DNA from: an uncultured Bacteroidales bacterium
Lineage (GTDB): Bacteria > Bacteroidota > Bacteroidia > Bacteroidales > P3
Assembly (NCBI GenBank): GCA_910586395.1
Contig: CAJUFX010000012.1
Coordinates: forward strand, 1 to 64,000
Direction: 5' to 3'
DNA length: 64,000 nucleotides
The notes beneath the pieces are model-generated. The model made no database searches and was not told where the DNA came from. It saw only the letters and a program-made list of their open reading frames with translations. Of the stretch, positions 52,056 through 60,515 are shown in pieces (positions within the stretch are counted from its first letter, which is position 1; every line of letters starts with the position of its first letter). The translations under genes were made by a program, and so were the position numbers.

Positions 52056-53990
52056 ATGAGCATCAACAAACGATTTTGGGAAACAGTTTTTACCGCGACG
52101 ACGGTCTTGGCGGCGTGCGGCTTGTTGAACGTGAATCCGCTGGCGGCGCGTTCCGCCGAAGATCCGTCCGAGCCCGGAGAAACCGTGGCCGATACGGTAA
52201 GAATCGCTTTGGCGGTCAATCCGGAAAAGGGCGGCACGGCTGGCGGCGGCGGTCGTTATGTGGCCGGCGATACGGTCGGTCTGTCGGCCAAGGCGGCGGA
52301 GGATTATCATTTTACGGTTTGGTTGCAGGGCGACGATACGGTCAGTCTCGAAGCGGCTTTCCGGTTGCCGGTCACGGCGGAAATGGCCGCCCGCGATACC
52401 ATTGTTTATACGGCCTGTTTCGAACACGACCCTCTGGCCGTGACGATACGGACGCATCTGACCGAGGCGGAGCCGCTGACGATGCCGGATCTGTATGCCT
52501 ATTTGCTGGAAGCCGGCGCACGGGTCAACGACGAAGACGACCGCATCGCCGAAATGAAGGTCTGGGTAAACGGTGACAGTCTTTCGGCGCAATTCGAACC
52601 GTTGACGTCAGCGATACGGGCCTGGTACACGCCGAAGGCTTTCGGCGAGACCATAGAGGTCCGTTTCGAGGCGCGTTCCGAAAAAGGCCTGACGGCTTCT
52701 TTGGAACGGCGCGTCAAGGTGGCGCAGGGCGATACGGCGGCACCGAACCGCACGGTCCGTTCCATGGATAAGGTCTTGATCAATTTTCCGGAGCCGGGAC
52801 AGACCAACGGCGGAACCTATACGTTGCCGCAGTATGTGGGCCATTATGAGAGTATCATGGCGCATCTGTATGTGACCTGTCCTAAGTTGGACGGCAACGA
52901 AAGGGGCGATTGCGACGATTGGGACCGGGTCGGTTGGATAGAAATCCAGACGCCCGACGGCCAATGGCATGAAATCATCCGTTACATCACGTCTTACGGC
53001 AGGGCCTGCAACCACCATATCGACGTGACGGAATTCGCCTCCTACCTGCAGGGCGAGGTGCCGATGCGTATGTATATCGAGACATGGGGTACCGGCGGTT
53101 GGGAAATCACGCTGGATTTCGAGTATATCAGCGGCCTGTCGCAGTTCTTATATACGGAACTCGTGCCGCTTTGGGACGGCGTGTTCCCGTTCGGCGATCC
53201 GTCCCGCCTGCAGCCGTTGGATACGGTGACGGCCTCTATTCCCGAAGACGTGGCGGCCATGAGTCTGCGCGTCGTGACGACGGGCCACGGCTGGGGACCG
53301 AACAATTCCGACAATGCGGCCGAATTTTACGAGGCAGAACATACGATGCTGATAAATGATACGGCCTTGTCGCAACACCTGTGGATGAAGTGCAAACCGA
53401 ATCCGGACTCCTGTCAGCCGCAGGCCGGTACCTGGCGCTATGACCGGGCCGGATGGTGTCCGGGTGTCATCGCGCCGGGATACCATTATAATCTGAGCGG
53501 GCATATTCCCGCCGGTAGCGTGAAACTGGCTTATGTTTTCGATGAGGATTATGTGGATTACTGTCATCCGAACAATCCCGACTGCGTTACGGGCGAGACC
53601 TGCGACGACTGCAACGACGGTTACAACCCGATGTACTATATTTCGTCGTATCTCGTGTATTGGTATAACCGTATGTACGAGGGCGAATTCCTGCCGGACA
53701 AAGATACGGCGGCCATAGAGATGCGGCGCGCTAACCGGAGCCTGTCGTTGCATGTGTGGCCGAATCCCACGGCCGGCGAATTCAAGGTAAAGGCTGACCG
53801 GGATTTCGGTGCGGGCGTGGCGCAGGTCATCGACGCGCAGGGCAAGGTCTATGCCCAGCAAACATTTACGTCCTCGGACGATCTCAACGGCAAGGTGTTT
53901 ACGCTGGCGGGGTTGCCGGCCGGAACCTATATCGTGCGCCTGCGCGCTTCGGATTGGTACACGGGGGCGGCGGTCATCGTAAAACAATAG
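52056..53990 (+). CDS. PNGase F-like N-glycanase with a T9SS sorting domain
   Basis: PNGase F releases N-glycans from glycoproteins. The 644-residue protein has a signal peptide with a Cys at residue 21 (VLAAC), so lipoprotein processing is possible. An InlB-like repeat follows (about 48-122; NPEKGGTAGGGGRYVAGDTV). The PNGase F domains run about 240-545: CDDWDRVGWIEIQTPDGQWH, RYITSYGRACNHHIDVTEF, MYIETWGTGGWEITLDF, TTGHGWGPNNSDNAAEFYE and WRYDRAGWCPGVIAPG. The C-terminal ~75 residues are a T9SS type A sorting domain (LHVWPNPTAGEFKV, LPAGTYIVRLRASDW). This suggests export to attack host or dietary N-glycoproteins. Which residues are catalytic cannot be checked without a structure-based alignment. 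Confidence 0.85.
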   Translation: MSINKRFWETVFTATTVLAACGLLNVNPLAARSAEDPSEPGETVADTVRIALAVNPEKGGTAGGGGRYVAGDTVGLSAKAAEDYHFTVWLQGDDTVSLEAAFRLPVTAEMAARDTIVYTACFEHDPLAVTIRTHLTEAEPLTMPDLYAYLLEAGARVNDEDDRIAEMKVWVNGDSLSAQFEPLTSAIRAWYTPKAFGETIEVRFEARSEKGLTASLERRVKVAQGDTAAPNRTVRSMDKVLINFPEPGQTNGGTYTLPQYVGHYESIMAHLYVTCPKLDGNERGDCDDWDRVGWIEIQTPDGQWHEIIRYITSYGRACNHHIDVTEFASYLQGEVPMRMYIETWGTGGWEITLDFEYISGLSQFLYTELVPLWDGVFPFGDPSRLQPLDTVTASIPEDVAAMSLRVVTTGHGWGPNNSDNAAEFYEAEHTMLINDTALSQHLWMKCKPNPDSCQPQAGTWRYDRAGWCPGVIAPGYHYNLSGHIPAGSVKLAYVFDEDYVDYCHPNNPDCVTGETCDDCNDGYNPMYYISSYLVYWYNRMYEGEFLPDKDTAAIEMRRANRSLSLHVWPNPTAGEFKVKADRDFGAGVAQVIDAQGKVYAQQTFTSSDDLNGKVFTLAGLPAGTYIVRLRASDWYTGAAVIVKQ

Positions 53991-53998
53991 GTGCAGGT

Positions 53999-54502
53999 AT
54001 GTTGACGATTATCGTAGCCGTGGCGCGGAACGGCGCCATCGGGAAAGACAACGATCTGCTGTGGCATCTTTCGGCCGATTTGAAACGCTTTAAGCGGCTG
54101 ACAAGCGGCCATGCGGTGCTGATGGGGCGGCGTACCTACGATTCGTTGCCCGTCAAGCCTTTGCCGAACCGCAAACATTTGATTTTGACTTCGGACAAGC
54201 ATTATCCCGTGCCGGAAGGCGGGGTGCGCCTGCCGGATATGGCGGCTTTCGAGGCTTACCGGGCGGCGCATCCGGAGGAGGAAATATTCGTCATAGGCGG
54301 CGGGCAAGTTTACCGCCAAATGTTACCGCATGCCGACCGGCTGTATCTGACGGAAGTCCAGGCCGACTTCGAGGCCGACACGTTTTTTCCGGCGATGGCG
54401 GCGGCGGATTGGCGCGAGACGGATAAAAGCGAATGGTTTTGCGATGAAAAGAGCGGGTTGACGTTCCGTTTCGTGGATTACGAACGCGTGCGGACGGTTT
54501 GA
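53999..54502 (+). CDS. folA: Dihydrofolate reductase
   Basis: The enzyme reduces dihydrofolate to tetrahydrofolate with NADPH. The 167-residue protein starts MLTIIVAVARNGAIGKDNDL, followed by LWHLSADLKRFKRLTSGHAV (active-site Asp and the substrate-binding helix), MGRRTYDSLPVKPLPNRKHL and VIGGGQVYRQMLPHADRLYL. ATG 53999 starts right at the family N-terminus and lies 9 bases after the PNGase stop. No thymidylate synthase gene is adjacent in this window, although folA often neighbours thyA in other bacteria. Confidence 0.96.
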   Translation: MLTIIVAVARNGAIGKDNDLLWHLSADLKRFKRLTSGHAVLMGRRTYDSLPVKPLPNRKHLILTSDKHYPVPEGGVRLPDMAAFEAYRAAHPEEEIFVIGGGQVYRQMLPHADRLYLTEVQADFEADTFFPAMAAADWRETDKSEWFCDEKSGLTFRFVDYERVRTV

Positions 54503-54526
54503 TTCCGCGTCTTGAAAGAAAAAATT

Positions 54527-55633
54527 ATGGAAGAACAACGCTTATATCCGATGAAGTTCATCCCCATTTTCAAGGAAAGGATCTGGGGAGGCGACCGAAT
54601 CAAGAACGTATTGGGGTTGGATCCGGGCGATATGTCGGCTTGCGGCGAGGCTTGGATGCTTTCGGGGCTGGAAGAGGACGATTCGGTCGTGGCCAACGGT
54701 TTTTTAGAGGGCAATACGCTGTCGGAACTGACGGAAGTTTATATGGGCGATTTGGTGGGCGAGGCGGTTTATCGACGTTTCGGTTGCCAGTTTCCGTTGC
54801 TTTTTAAATGGATTGACGCCAAAACGGATTTGTCGGTGCAGGTGCATCCGCAGGATGATCTGGCGATGGAGCGCGAAGGCTGTTTGGGCAAGACCGAGAT
54901 GTGGTTCGTGCGCGAGGCGCGGCCGGGGTCGCGGTTGATTTGCGATTTCAAGGATGGCGTGACGCGCGAAGTCTATGAACGGGCTTTGCGCGACCATCGT
55001 ATCGAGCGCGTGTTGCAGTCCTGTCCGGTACAGGAGGGCGAGGCTTACTACCTGCCGGCGGGTACGGTGCATGCGTTGGGCGCCGGTCTGTTGGTGGCCG
55101 AAATCCAGCAAAGTTCCGACATTACCTATCGGATTTACGACTGGGACCGAAAGGACAGTAACGGCAAGGAACGTCAGTTGCACATAGAGGAGGCCATGGA
55201 CGCCTTGGTGTTTCCGGGCGATCCCGAACGACCCGAGGGCGGAAAAGAGCCTGGTCATGGCCACTGCCACTGTGGCCACGATCATCCGGAGCATGACCAC
55301 GCCCGCTGTGAACCCGAAGCCGGCTCCATCTTTTACCGCCGGCAACTCAACCGCACGCAGACCTTGGTCGATGGGCCGCATTTCCATACCGGCTATTTGG
55401 GTTTGACCTCCGGCATGGAGAAAGACCTGTCGGACATCGATTCGTTTGTCGTCTATCTGTGTACGGCGGGGCAGGCGGTGCTCAAAGCCGACGGACAGGT
55501 CGTCGAAATCGGCATGGGCGAACTCGTGCTGTTGCCGGCCTGTACGGAACGCGTCGCGCTCTATCCCGACGTCAAGGGCTGTGAACTATTGGAAGTCTAT
55601 ATGCCGGCCGAGCCGGCGTCAATGCCATCGTAA
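54527..55633 (+). CDS. manA: Type I mannose-6-phosphate isomerase with a His/Cys-rich insertion
   Basis: ManA interconverts fructose-6-phosphate and mannose-6-phosphate and needs zinc. The 368-residue protein has FIPIFKERIWGGDRIKNVLG, GEAWMLSGLEEDDSVV, the metal site KWIDAKTDLSVQVHPQDDLA and KTEMWFV, and the active-site segment YYLPAGTVHALGAGLLVAEI. An insertion at residues 243-261 (GHGHCHCGHDHPEHDHARC) has seven His and three Cys and is not part of the usual fold. It sits between IEEAMDALVFPGDPERPE and the C-terminal cupin half. ATG 54527 is preferred over TTG 54512. The next gene follows by 13 bases and also has a His-rich segment. Confidence 0.92.
   Translation: MEEQRLYPMKFIPIFKERIWGGDRIKNVLGLDPGDMSACGEAWMLSGLEEDDSVVANGFLEGNTLSELTEVYMGDLVGEAVYRRFGCQFPLLFKWIDAKTDLSVQVHPQDDLAMEREGCLGKTEMWFVREARPGSRLICDFKDGVTREVYERALRDHRIERVLQSCPVQEGEAYYLPAGTVHALGAGLLVAEIQQSSDITYRIYDWDRKDSNGKERQLHIEEAMDALVFPGDPERPEGGKEPGHGHCHCGHDHPEHDHARCEPEAGSIFYRRQLNRTQTLVDGPHFHTGYLGLTSGMEKDLSDIDSFVVYLCTAGQAVLKADGQVVEIGMGELVLLPACTERVALYPDVKGCELLEVYMPAEPASMPS
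55253..55309 (+). other. His/Cys-rich metal-binding segment within manA
   Basis: This encodes GHGHCHCGHDHPEHDHARC: His at 244, 246, 248, 251, 253, 256 and 258, Cys at 247, 249 and 261. Spacing H-x-H-C-H-C resembles metal-chelating tails of metallochaperones. The DNA is not a simple repeat. Confidence 0.85.
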
Positions 55634-55646
55634 AAGACCGTAATAT

Positions 55647-57158
55647 ATGAATACCGCACTTTCCATCGTCTTTTTGGGGCTGCTCGTTTTTTTAGCCCAT
55701 TTCTTTTCGGCCATCTATACGCGCCGGAACATCCCCGACGTATTGTTGCTGATGATTATCGGCTTGTTGTTGGGGCCGGTGCTGCATTGGGTCAGTCCCG
55801 ACAGTTTCGGCGTAGGCGGATCGGTTTTCGTGGCCGTCACGCTCGTCGTTATTTTGTTCGAGAGCGGCACATCGTTGACCTTGCAGATTTTGCAATCGTC
55901 CTGGAAGCAGACCGTCACGCTTTCGTTCTTCGGTTTCGTCATCGCCATGCTGTTGACGGCCGGCATCGGGCTGTTGTTCGGGTTGGATATGCTCAGCGCG
56001 CTCATGCTCGGCGCCATTTTGGGCGGTACGTCTTCGGCCGTCGTCATTCCGCTCGTCAAGAACCTGCAGTTGGGCGAAGAGACGCGGACGGTGCTGATTT
56101 TGGAGTCGGCCGCCACCGACGTGCTCTGTATCGTTTTCGCCTTGGCCTTTTTGGAGGGCCTCAAGAGCGGCAACGTCAACGTGGGCGGCGTTGTGGGCAG
56201 TGTCCTTTCGTCGTTTGTGTTGGCCGGTCTGCTCGGTTTTGCGGGGGCGGTGCTGTGGTCGCGTCTGATTACGAGCATGCGCAAGTTACAGAACTCCATC
56301 TTCACGACGCCGGCCTTTGTCTTCATCATCTATGGCGTGGCCGAGATATTGGGCTACAGCGGGGCCATCGCGGCTTTGGTTTTCGGCATCAGTATGGCCA
56401 ATATCGATACGATACAAAACGGGCTGTTGCTCAAAATTATGGGCGGCAAGGGGCATAAGTTGAACAAGACCGAAAAGATTTTCTTCGGCGAAATCGTCTT
56501 CCTGCTCAAAACCGTCTTTTTCGTATATATCGGCATATCCATGGAGTTCAATGATGTGAAATCGTTGCTCGCCGGCTTGGCCATCACGTTTGTGTTGTTC
56601 GGCGGGCGTATCGTGCTCACGCGCTTCGTTATGCCCAAGACGGCCTCGGTTTTTGATAAATCGATTACGTCCATGATGATTCCCAAAGGGTTGGCGGCCG
56701 CTGTTTTGGCCGGTATCCCGTTGGCGGAAGGCGTGCCCGGCGGCGAGTTCATTAAGAATACGACCTATGCCGCCATTTTGTTTTCGATTCTTTGGGTTTC
56801 GCTCATGATATTGCTCGTGGATAAATGGCCGGCCATGCGCCGTTTTTATTTCCTGCTGTACGGGGTCCGGAATCCCGACGGCGAACAGCCCAAGAGTATC
56901 TTCATCTCGACCAAGGATGAAGACGACGACGAGGACGATGAGGAAGGTTTCGGCATTTTGCGGAGTTCCCCCTCGGTCGTATTGGGGCACTATGTGATGC
57001 CGCATAAGAAAACGGATAAATCGGAAGTGAAAGCCGAAACAGTGTCGGAATCCATGAAGGCCACGTCTGAACCGACGCCGGCCGCCCAGCCGCACGGCCA
57101 TAAGACCGAGGCATCCGGACATCCGAAACATCCCGATCATCCGCAACAGAAAGCCTGA
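55647..57158 (+). CDS. Cation:proton antiporter (CPA family) with acidic and His-rich tail
   Basis: This 503-residue protein has about twelve membrane helices (residues 1-400) of the NhaP/CPA1-like sodium or potassium/proton exchanger type. Helices include LLMIIGLLLGPVLHW, the AMLLTAGIGLLFGLDMLSAL region, LGAILGGTSSAVVIPLVKNL and ESAATDVLCIVFALAF, with the conserved Asp before helix 6. The cytosolic tail (about 405-503) has an acidic run (DEDDDEDDEEG, about 423-433) and a His/Lys/Pro-rich end (HGHKTEASGHPKHPDHP). No TrkA-type domain is seen. The ion is uncertain. It lies 13 bases after manA and 5 bases before lutA, so the group is probably one transcript. Confidence 0.88.
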   Translation: MNTALSIVFLGLLVFLAHFFSAIYTRRNIPDVLLLMIIGLLLGPVLHWVSPDSFGVGGSVFVAVTLVVILFESGTSLTLQILQSSWKQTVTLSFFGFVIAMLLTAGIGLLFGLDMLSALMLGAILGGTSSAVVIPLVKNLQLGEETRTVLILESAATDVLCIVFALAFLEGLKSGNVNVGGVVGSVLSSFVLAGLLGFAGAVLWSRLITSMRKLQNSIFTTPAFVFIIYGVAEILGYSGAIAALVFGISMANIDTIQNGLLLKIMGGKGHKLNKTEKIFFGEIVFLLKTVFFVYIGISMEFNDVKSLLAGLAITFVLFGGRIVLTRFVMPKTASVFDKSITSMMIPKGLAAAVLAGIPLAEGVPGGEFIKNTTYAAILFSILWVSLMILLVDKWPAMRRFYFLLYGVRNPDGEQPKSIFISTKDEDDDEDDEEGFGILRSSPSVVLGHYVMPHKKTDKSEVKAETVSESMKATSEPTPAAQPHGHKTEASGHPKHPDHPQQKA

Positions 57159-57163
57159 GTGCC

Positions 57164-57907
57164 ATGAATGTAAACGATGTGGACATCTTTGTGCCGTGCT
57201 GTGTCGATCATCTTTATCCGCAGACGGCTTTCAACATGATCAAGGTGTTGAAACATTTGGGCGTCAAGGTGCATTACAATGCCGAGCAGACTTGTTGCGG
57301 CAAGGGTGCTTTCACGAACGGCTATTGGGACGAAGCCAAGGAAATAGGCGAGAAGTTCATCCAAAATTTCGGACACGGCCGCTATATCGTATCGCCTTCG
57401 GCCGACTGTGTGGGCTATGTCAAGAACCATTACGCCAAACTCTTTTACAATACGGGGCTGCATTTGGAATACCGGCAGTTGCAGAACCATATCTTCGAAT
57501 TTACCGACTATTTGGTCAATATGTTGCGCGTGACGGATGTAGGCGCGGTTTTTCCGCATAAGGTCACGTATCATGACGCCTGTTCGGCCTTGCGGAACTA
57601 CGGCATCCGGGAAGAGCCGCGGCTGTTGCTGTCGCATGTCAAGGAACTCGAATTGGTGGAGATGGCCAAGAGTGACCATTGTTGCGGTTTCGGCGGTACG
57701 TTTTCGTTGAAGTACGAACCGATTTCGGTGGCGATGACCGAGCAGAAAATCAACAACGCGCTCGCCACGGGCGCGGAATACATCGTAACGACCGAAGTGA
57801 CGTGTATGGCGCAGATGGAAAGCTATATCAAGAAGCAGAAATTGAATATCAAATGTCTGCACGTGGCCGACGTGCTGTCGTCCGGCATAGGCGCCGACTT
57901 GGTTTAA
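57164..57907 (+). CDS. lutA: Cysteine-rich (Fe-S)-binding protein LutA/YkgE type
   Basis: LutA-like proteins, with LutB and LutC, oxidise L-lactate to pyruvate; the two CCG domains bind iron-sulfur cofactors. The 247-residue protein has the N-terminal CCG domain (DIFVPCCVDHLYPQTA, EQTCCGKGAFTNG) and the C-terminal CCG domain (TYHDACSALRNYGI, SDHCCGFGGTFSL), plus TTEVTCMAQMESYI. lutB and lutC are normally next to it but are absent here, since the next gene is lysS on the other strand. It may work with partners elsewhere or as a heterodisulfide reductase-like subunit. Confidence 0.9.
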   Translation: MNVNDVDIFVPCCVDHLYPQTAFNMIKVLKHLGVKVHYNAEQTCCGKGAFTNGYWDEAKEIGEKFIQNFGHGRYIVSPSADCVGYVKNHYAKLFYNTGLHLEYRQLQNHIFEFTDYLVNMLRVTDVGAVFPHKVTYHDACSALRNYGIREEPRLLLSHVKELELVEMAKSDHCCGFGGTFSLKYEPISVAMTEQKINNALATGAEYIVTTEVTCMAQMESYIKKQKLNIKCLHVADVLSSGIGADLV

Positions 57908-57933
57908 AGACGGTAGGTCATAAAGGTCAATCT

Positions 57934-57953
57934 GACGTGTTAGTCAACACGTT
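57934..57953. terminator. Possible bidirectional terminator between lutA and lysS
   Basis: ACGTGTT (57935-57941) pairs with AACACGT (57946-57952) around AGTC. It is followed by GCATTTT on the plus strand. The T-tract is weak, so the call is tentative. Confidence 0.4.
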
Positions 57954-57981
57954 GCATTTTGGCCTATCTGATACGTTTGTC

Positions 57982-59505
57982 TTATTCGGGGGCGGCCGCG
58001 GCCTGCTTTTCGGGCTTCATCTGCGGGAACAGCAATACGTCCTGAATGGAGTGCGAATCGGTCATGATCATGCTCAGGCGGTCAATGCCGATGCCTAAAC
58101 CGGCGGTCGGCGGCATACCGAATTCCAAAGCCCGCAAAAAGTCTTCGTCCAGCACCATCGATTCGTCGTCGCCGCGCTTGCCCAGTTCCAACTGGGCCTC
58201 GAATCGTTCGCGCTGGTCAATCGGGTCGTTGAGCTCCGAATAGGCGTTGCAGATTTCCTTGCCGTTGCAGATGGCCTCGAAACGTTCGGTCAGCCCTTCT
58301 TTGCTACGGTGCTTCTTGGTCAGCGGCGACATTTCGATCGGATAGTCGTAGATGAACGTCGGCTGGATGAGTTTGCCCTCGCAGGTCTCGCCGAAAATCT
58401 CGTCTATGAGTTTGCCTTTGCCCATCGAAGCATCTACCGAAACGCCCAGTTTCTGCGCCGTGGCGCGCAGGGCGGCCTCGTCCATGTCCGAAATGTCGAT
58501 GCCCGTGAAATGTTCGATGGCTTCGGCCATCGTAAAGCGCTTCCATGGCCGTTTGAAGTCGATGACGTTGCCGTCCACCTCCACCTGTGTCTTGCCGTGC
58601 AGGGCCAGGGCCACGGCCTCCACCATTTCTTCCACGAGGTTCATCATCCATTCGTAGTCTTTGTAGGCCACGTAGAGTTCCATCTGCGTGAACTCCGGGT
58701 TGTGAAAGCGGTCCATGCCCTCGTTGCGGAAGTCTTTTGAAAATTCAAACACGCCGTCGTAACCGCCTACAATCAACCGTTTGAGGTAGAGTTCGTTGGC
58801 GATGCGCAAATAGAGCGTCATGTCAAGCGTGTTGTGGTGCGTCTTGAACGGCCTCGCCGCCGCGCCGCCGTAAAGCGGTTGCAGGATGGGCGTCTCCACT
58901 TCCAGATAGCCTTTCTCCTCGAGGAAGCGGCGCATCGTATTGACCAAGCGCGTCCGTTTGACGAACACCTCGCGCACCTGCGGGTTCACGATCAAATCGA
59001 CGTACCGCTGGCGGTAACGCTGCTCGGGATTCGTGAACGCGTCGTAGGTCTGGCCGTCCTTTTCCTTGACGATGGGCAACGGCCGGAGCGACTTGCTCAG
59101 CATCGTGAACGATTTGACGTGGATGCTGATTTCGCCCATTTGGGTGATGAAGACGAAGCCTTTTACGCCGATGATGTCGCCGATGTCGGTCAGTTTTTTG
59201 AAAACTTGGTTGTAAAGCGTCTTGTCTTCGCCTTCGCAGATTTCGTCCCGTTTGATATAGAGCTGGATGCGTCCCGCGCTGTCCTGCAGTTCGGCGAAAG
59301 AGGCCGCGCCCATGATGCGGCGGCTCATCAGACGGCCGGCGATGCTGACTTCCTGGAATTTTTCGGGCGTTTTTTCGAATTCCGCTTTAATCTGTTTTGT
59401 ATTGACGTTTACCTCGAATTCGGGGGCGGGATAAGGGTTGATGCCTAATTTCTCAAGTTCTTTGAGCGATTGACGCCGGTAAATTTCCTGATCGGTCAGT
59501 TCCAT
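57982..59505 (-). CDS. lysS: Lysyl-tRNA synthetase (class II)
   Basis: The enzyme charges tRNA-Lys. The 507-residue class II synthetase has an N-terminal OB fold (SIAGRLMSRRIMGAASFAEL, IQLYIKRDEICEGEDK), motif 1 region FLEEKGYLEVETPILQPLYG, and motif 2 LYLRIANELYLKRLIVGGYD with FRNEGMDRFHNPEFTQMELY. Motif 3 is GLGIGIDRLSMIMTDSHSIQ. No fused domain is present and length is normal. The start at 59505 is 44 bases from the minus-strand -7 box. It converges with lutA. Confidence 0.96.
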   Translation of the reverse strand: MELTDQEIYRRQSLKELEKLGINPYPAPEFEVNVNTKQIKAEFEKTPEKFQEVSIAGRLMSRRIMGAASFAELQDSAGRIQLYIKRDEICEGEDKTLYNQVFKKLTDIGDIIGVKGFVFITQMGEISIHVKSFTMLSKSLRPLPIVKEKDGQTYDAFTNPEQRYRQRYVDLIVNPQVREVFVKRTRLVNTMRRFLEEKGYLEVETPILQPLYGGAAARPFKTHHNTLDMTLYLRIANELYLKRLIVGGYDGVFEFSKDFRNEGMDRFHNPEFTQMELYVAYKDYEWMMNLVEEMVEAVALALHGKTQVEVDGNVIDFKRPWKRFTMAEAIEHFTGIDISDMDEAALRATAQKLGVSVDASMGKGKLIDEIFGETCEGKLIQPTFIYDYPIEMSPLTKKHRSKEGLTERFEAICNGKEICNAYSELNDPIDQRERFEAQLELGKRGDDESMVLDEDFLRALEFGMPPTAGLGIGIDRLSMIMTDSHSIQDVLLFPQMKPEKQAAAAPE

Positions 59506-59543
59506 GGTTGCCGTTTTTATGCTGTTTTTAACTTAATCCAATA

Positions 59544-59576
59544 CTTGGCAAAAGTACGCAAAAAATGGTATATTTG
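59544..59576 (+). promoter_or_regulatory. M23 peptidase gene promoter
   Basis: CTTG (59544-59547), 21 bases, then TATATTTG (59569-59576), fitting TAnnTTTG. The start codon is at about 59657. It shares the same 37 bases with the lysS promoter. Confidence 0.65.
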
Positions 59577-59580
59577 CAAT
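59549..59580 (-). promoter_or_regulatory. lysS promoter
   Basis: On the minus strand the -7 box is TACTTTTG (59549-59556) and ATTG (59577-59580) lies 20 bases upstream as -33. It overlaps the plus-strand promoter of the M23 gene face to face. Confidence 0.65.
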
Positions 59581-59656
59581 TTTTGCGGGCGTGTCCGCGT
59601 GCGGGCGGAACGGCCGGAAAATGAAGCGGCGGCCCCTATAAACAGCAATTCAGCCA

Positions 59657-60514
59657 TTGGAAAAACCTTCTTCCCATATCAGACGGCTCTATCGCCGTTG
59701 GTTCACCGATTGGAAAACCAAATATCGGGTCGTGGTGACGGATCAGAATTACCACGAGAAACTGTCGTGGAATCTTTCGCGGACACAACTGTGGACAACG
59801 GTGGGCTTGTTTGTGCTGGCCATCATGGTGGTGACGGTCTGTTTGATTGTCTTTACGCCTTTGCGGCAGTTTGTGCCCGGCTACACGCGCGAGGAACTCA
59901 TGCACGAGGCTTACGGCAACCGTATCAAGCTCGATTCGCTTCAGAATTGCATAGACGGGCAGGCCGTCGTGTTGCAGCTTATGCAGGCGGCCATCGCCGG
60001 CGAAGTCTCCGTGACGCAGGCTTCGGTCATGAAAGATTCGTTGAAAGATTATACGAATGTCGAATACCGGCGCAGTTTGGCCGATTCGTTGCTGCGCAAG
60101 GAGATAGAGGCCGCCGACCCTTATGTGGTCAAGGCGATGAGCGCGGCCGGCGACCGCCAGTCGTTGGCCGACAACTGGATGTTTTACACGCCGGTATCGG
60201 GCCGGTGCCTGCGGCCGTTCGACGCGCGTTCGTTTACGGGCGTCGAGTTGGAGACGCGGCCGAACGAGTCGGTCAAGGCCACGATGGCCGGCTATGTCGT
60301 TTATGCCGACTGGTCGCCGGAGAACGGCTACGTATTGGTTTTGCAACACGGCAACCATTTGATTTCCATTTATGCCCGCAATACGGCGATTTTGAAGATG
60401 CCCGGCGAATATGTCGAGGCCGGCGAGGTGGTGGCCATGACGGGCACGAGCCTGCATTTCGAACTTTGGTATAACGGATTCCCGATGAATCCTCAAAATT
60501 ATGTGACGTTCTGA
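59657..60514 (+). CDS. M23-family (LytM-like) envelope protein, probably non-catalytic
   Basis: M23 proteins are zinc endopeptidases of peptidoglycan or their inactive regulators. This 285-residue protein has a cytosolic N-terminus, one membrane helix (about 45-70; TTVGLFVLAIMVVTVCLIVF), a helical stalk and a C-terminal LytM fold (about 170-285). The usual first zinc motif HxxxD is replaced by SFTGVELETRP, and the last motif reads SLHFELWYNG with one remaining His. It may therefore be inactive, as in EnvC- or NlpD-like activators. The start is TTG 59657; no in-frame ATG exists upstream before the stop at 59639. It precedes dxr by 1 base, and M23-dxr-rseP is a familiar Bacteroidales order. Confidence 0.82.
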   Translation: MEKPSSHIRRLYRRWFTDWKTKYRVVVTDQNYHEKLSWNLSRTQLWTTVGLFVLAIMVVTVCLIVFTPLRQFVPGYTREELMHEAYGNRIKLDSLQNCIDGQAVVLQLMQAAIAGEVSVTQASVMKDSLKDYTNVEYRRSLADSLLRKEIEAADPYVVKAMSAAGDRQSLADNWMFYTPVSGRCLRPFDARSFTGVELETRPNESVKATMAGYVVYADWSPENGYVLVLQHGNHLISIYARNTAILKMPGEYVEAGEVVAMTGTSLHFELWYNGFPMNPQNYVTF

Positions 60515-60515
60515 T

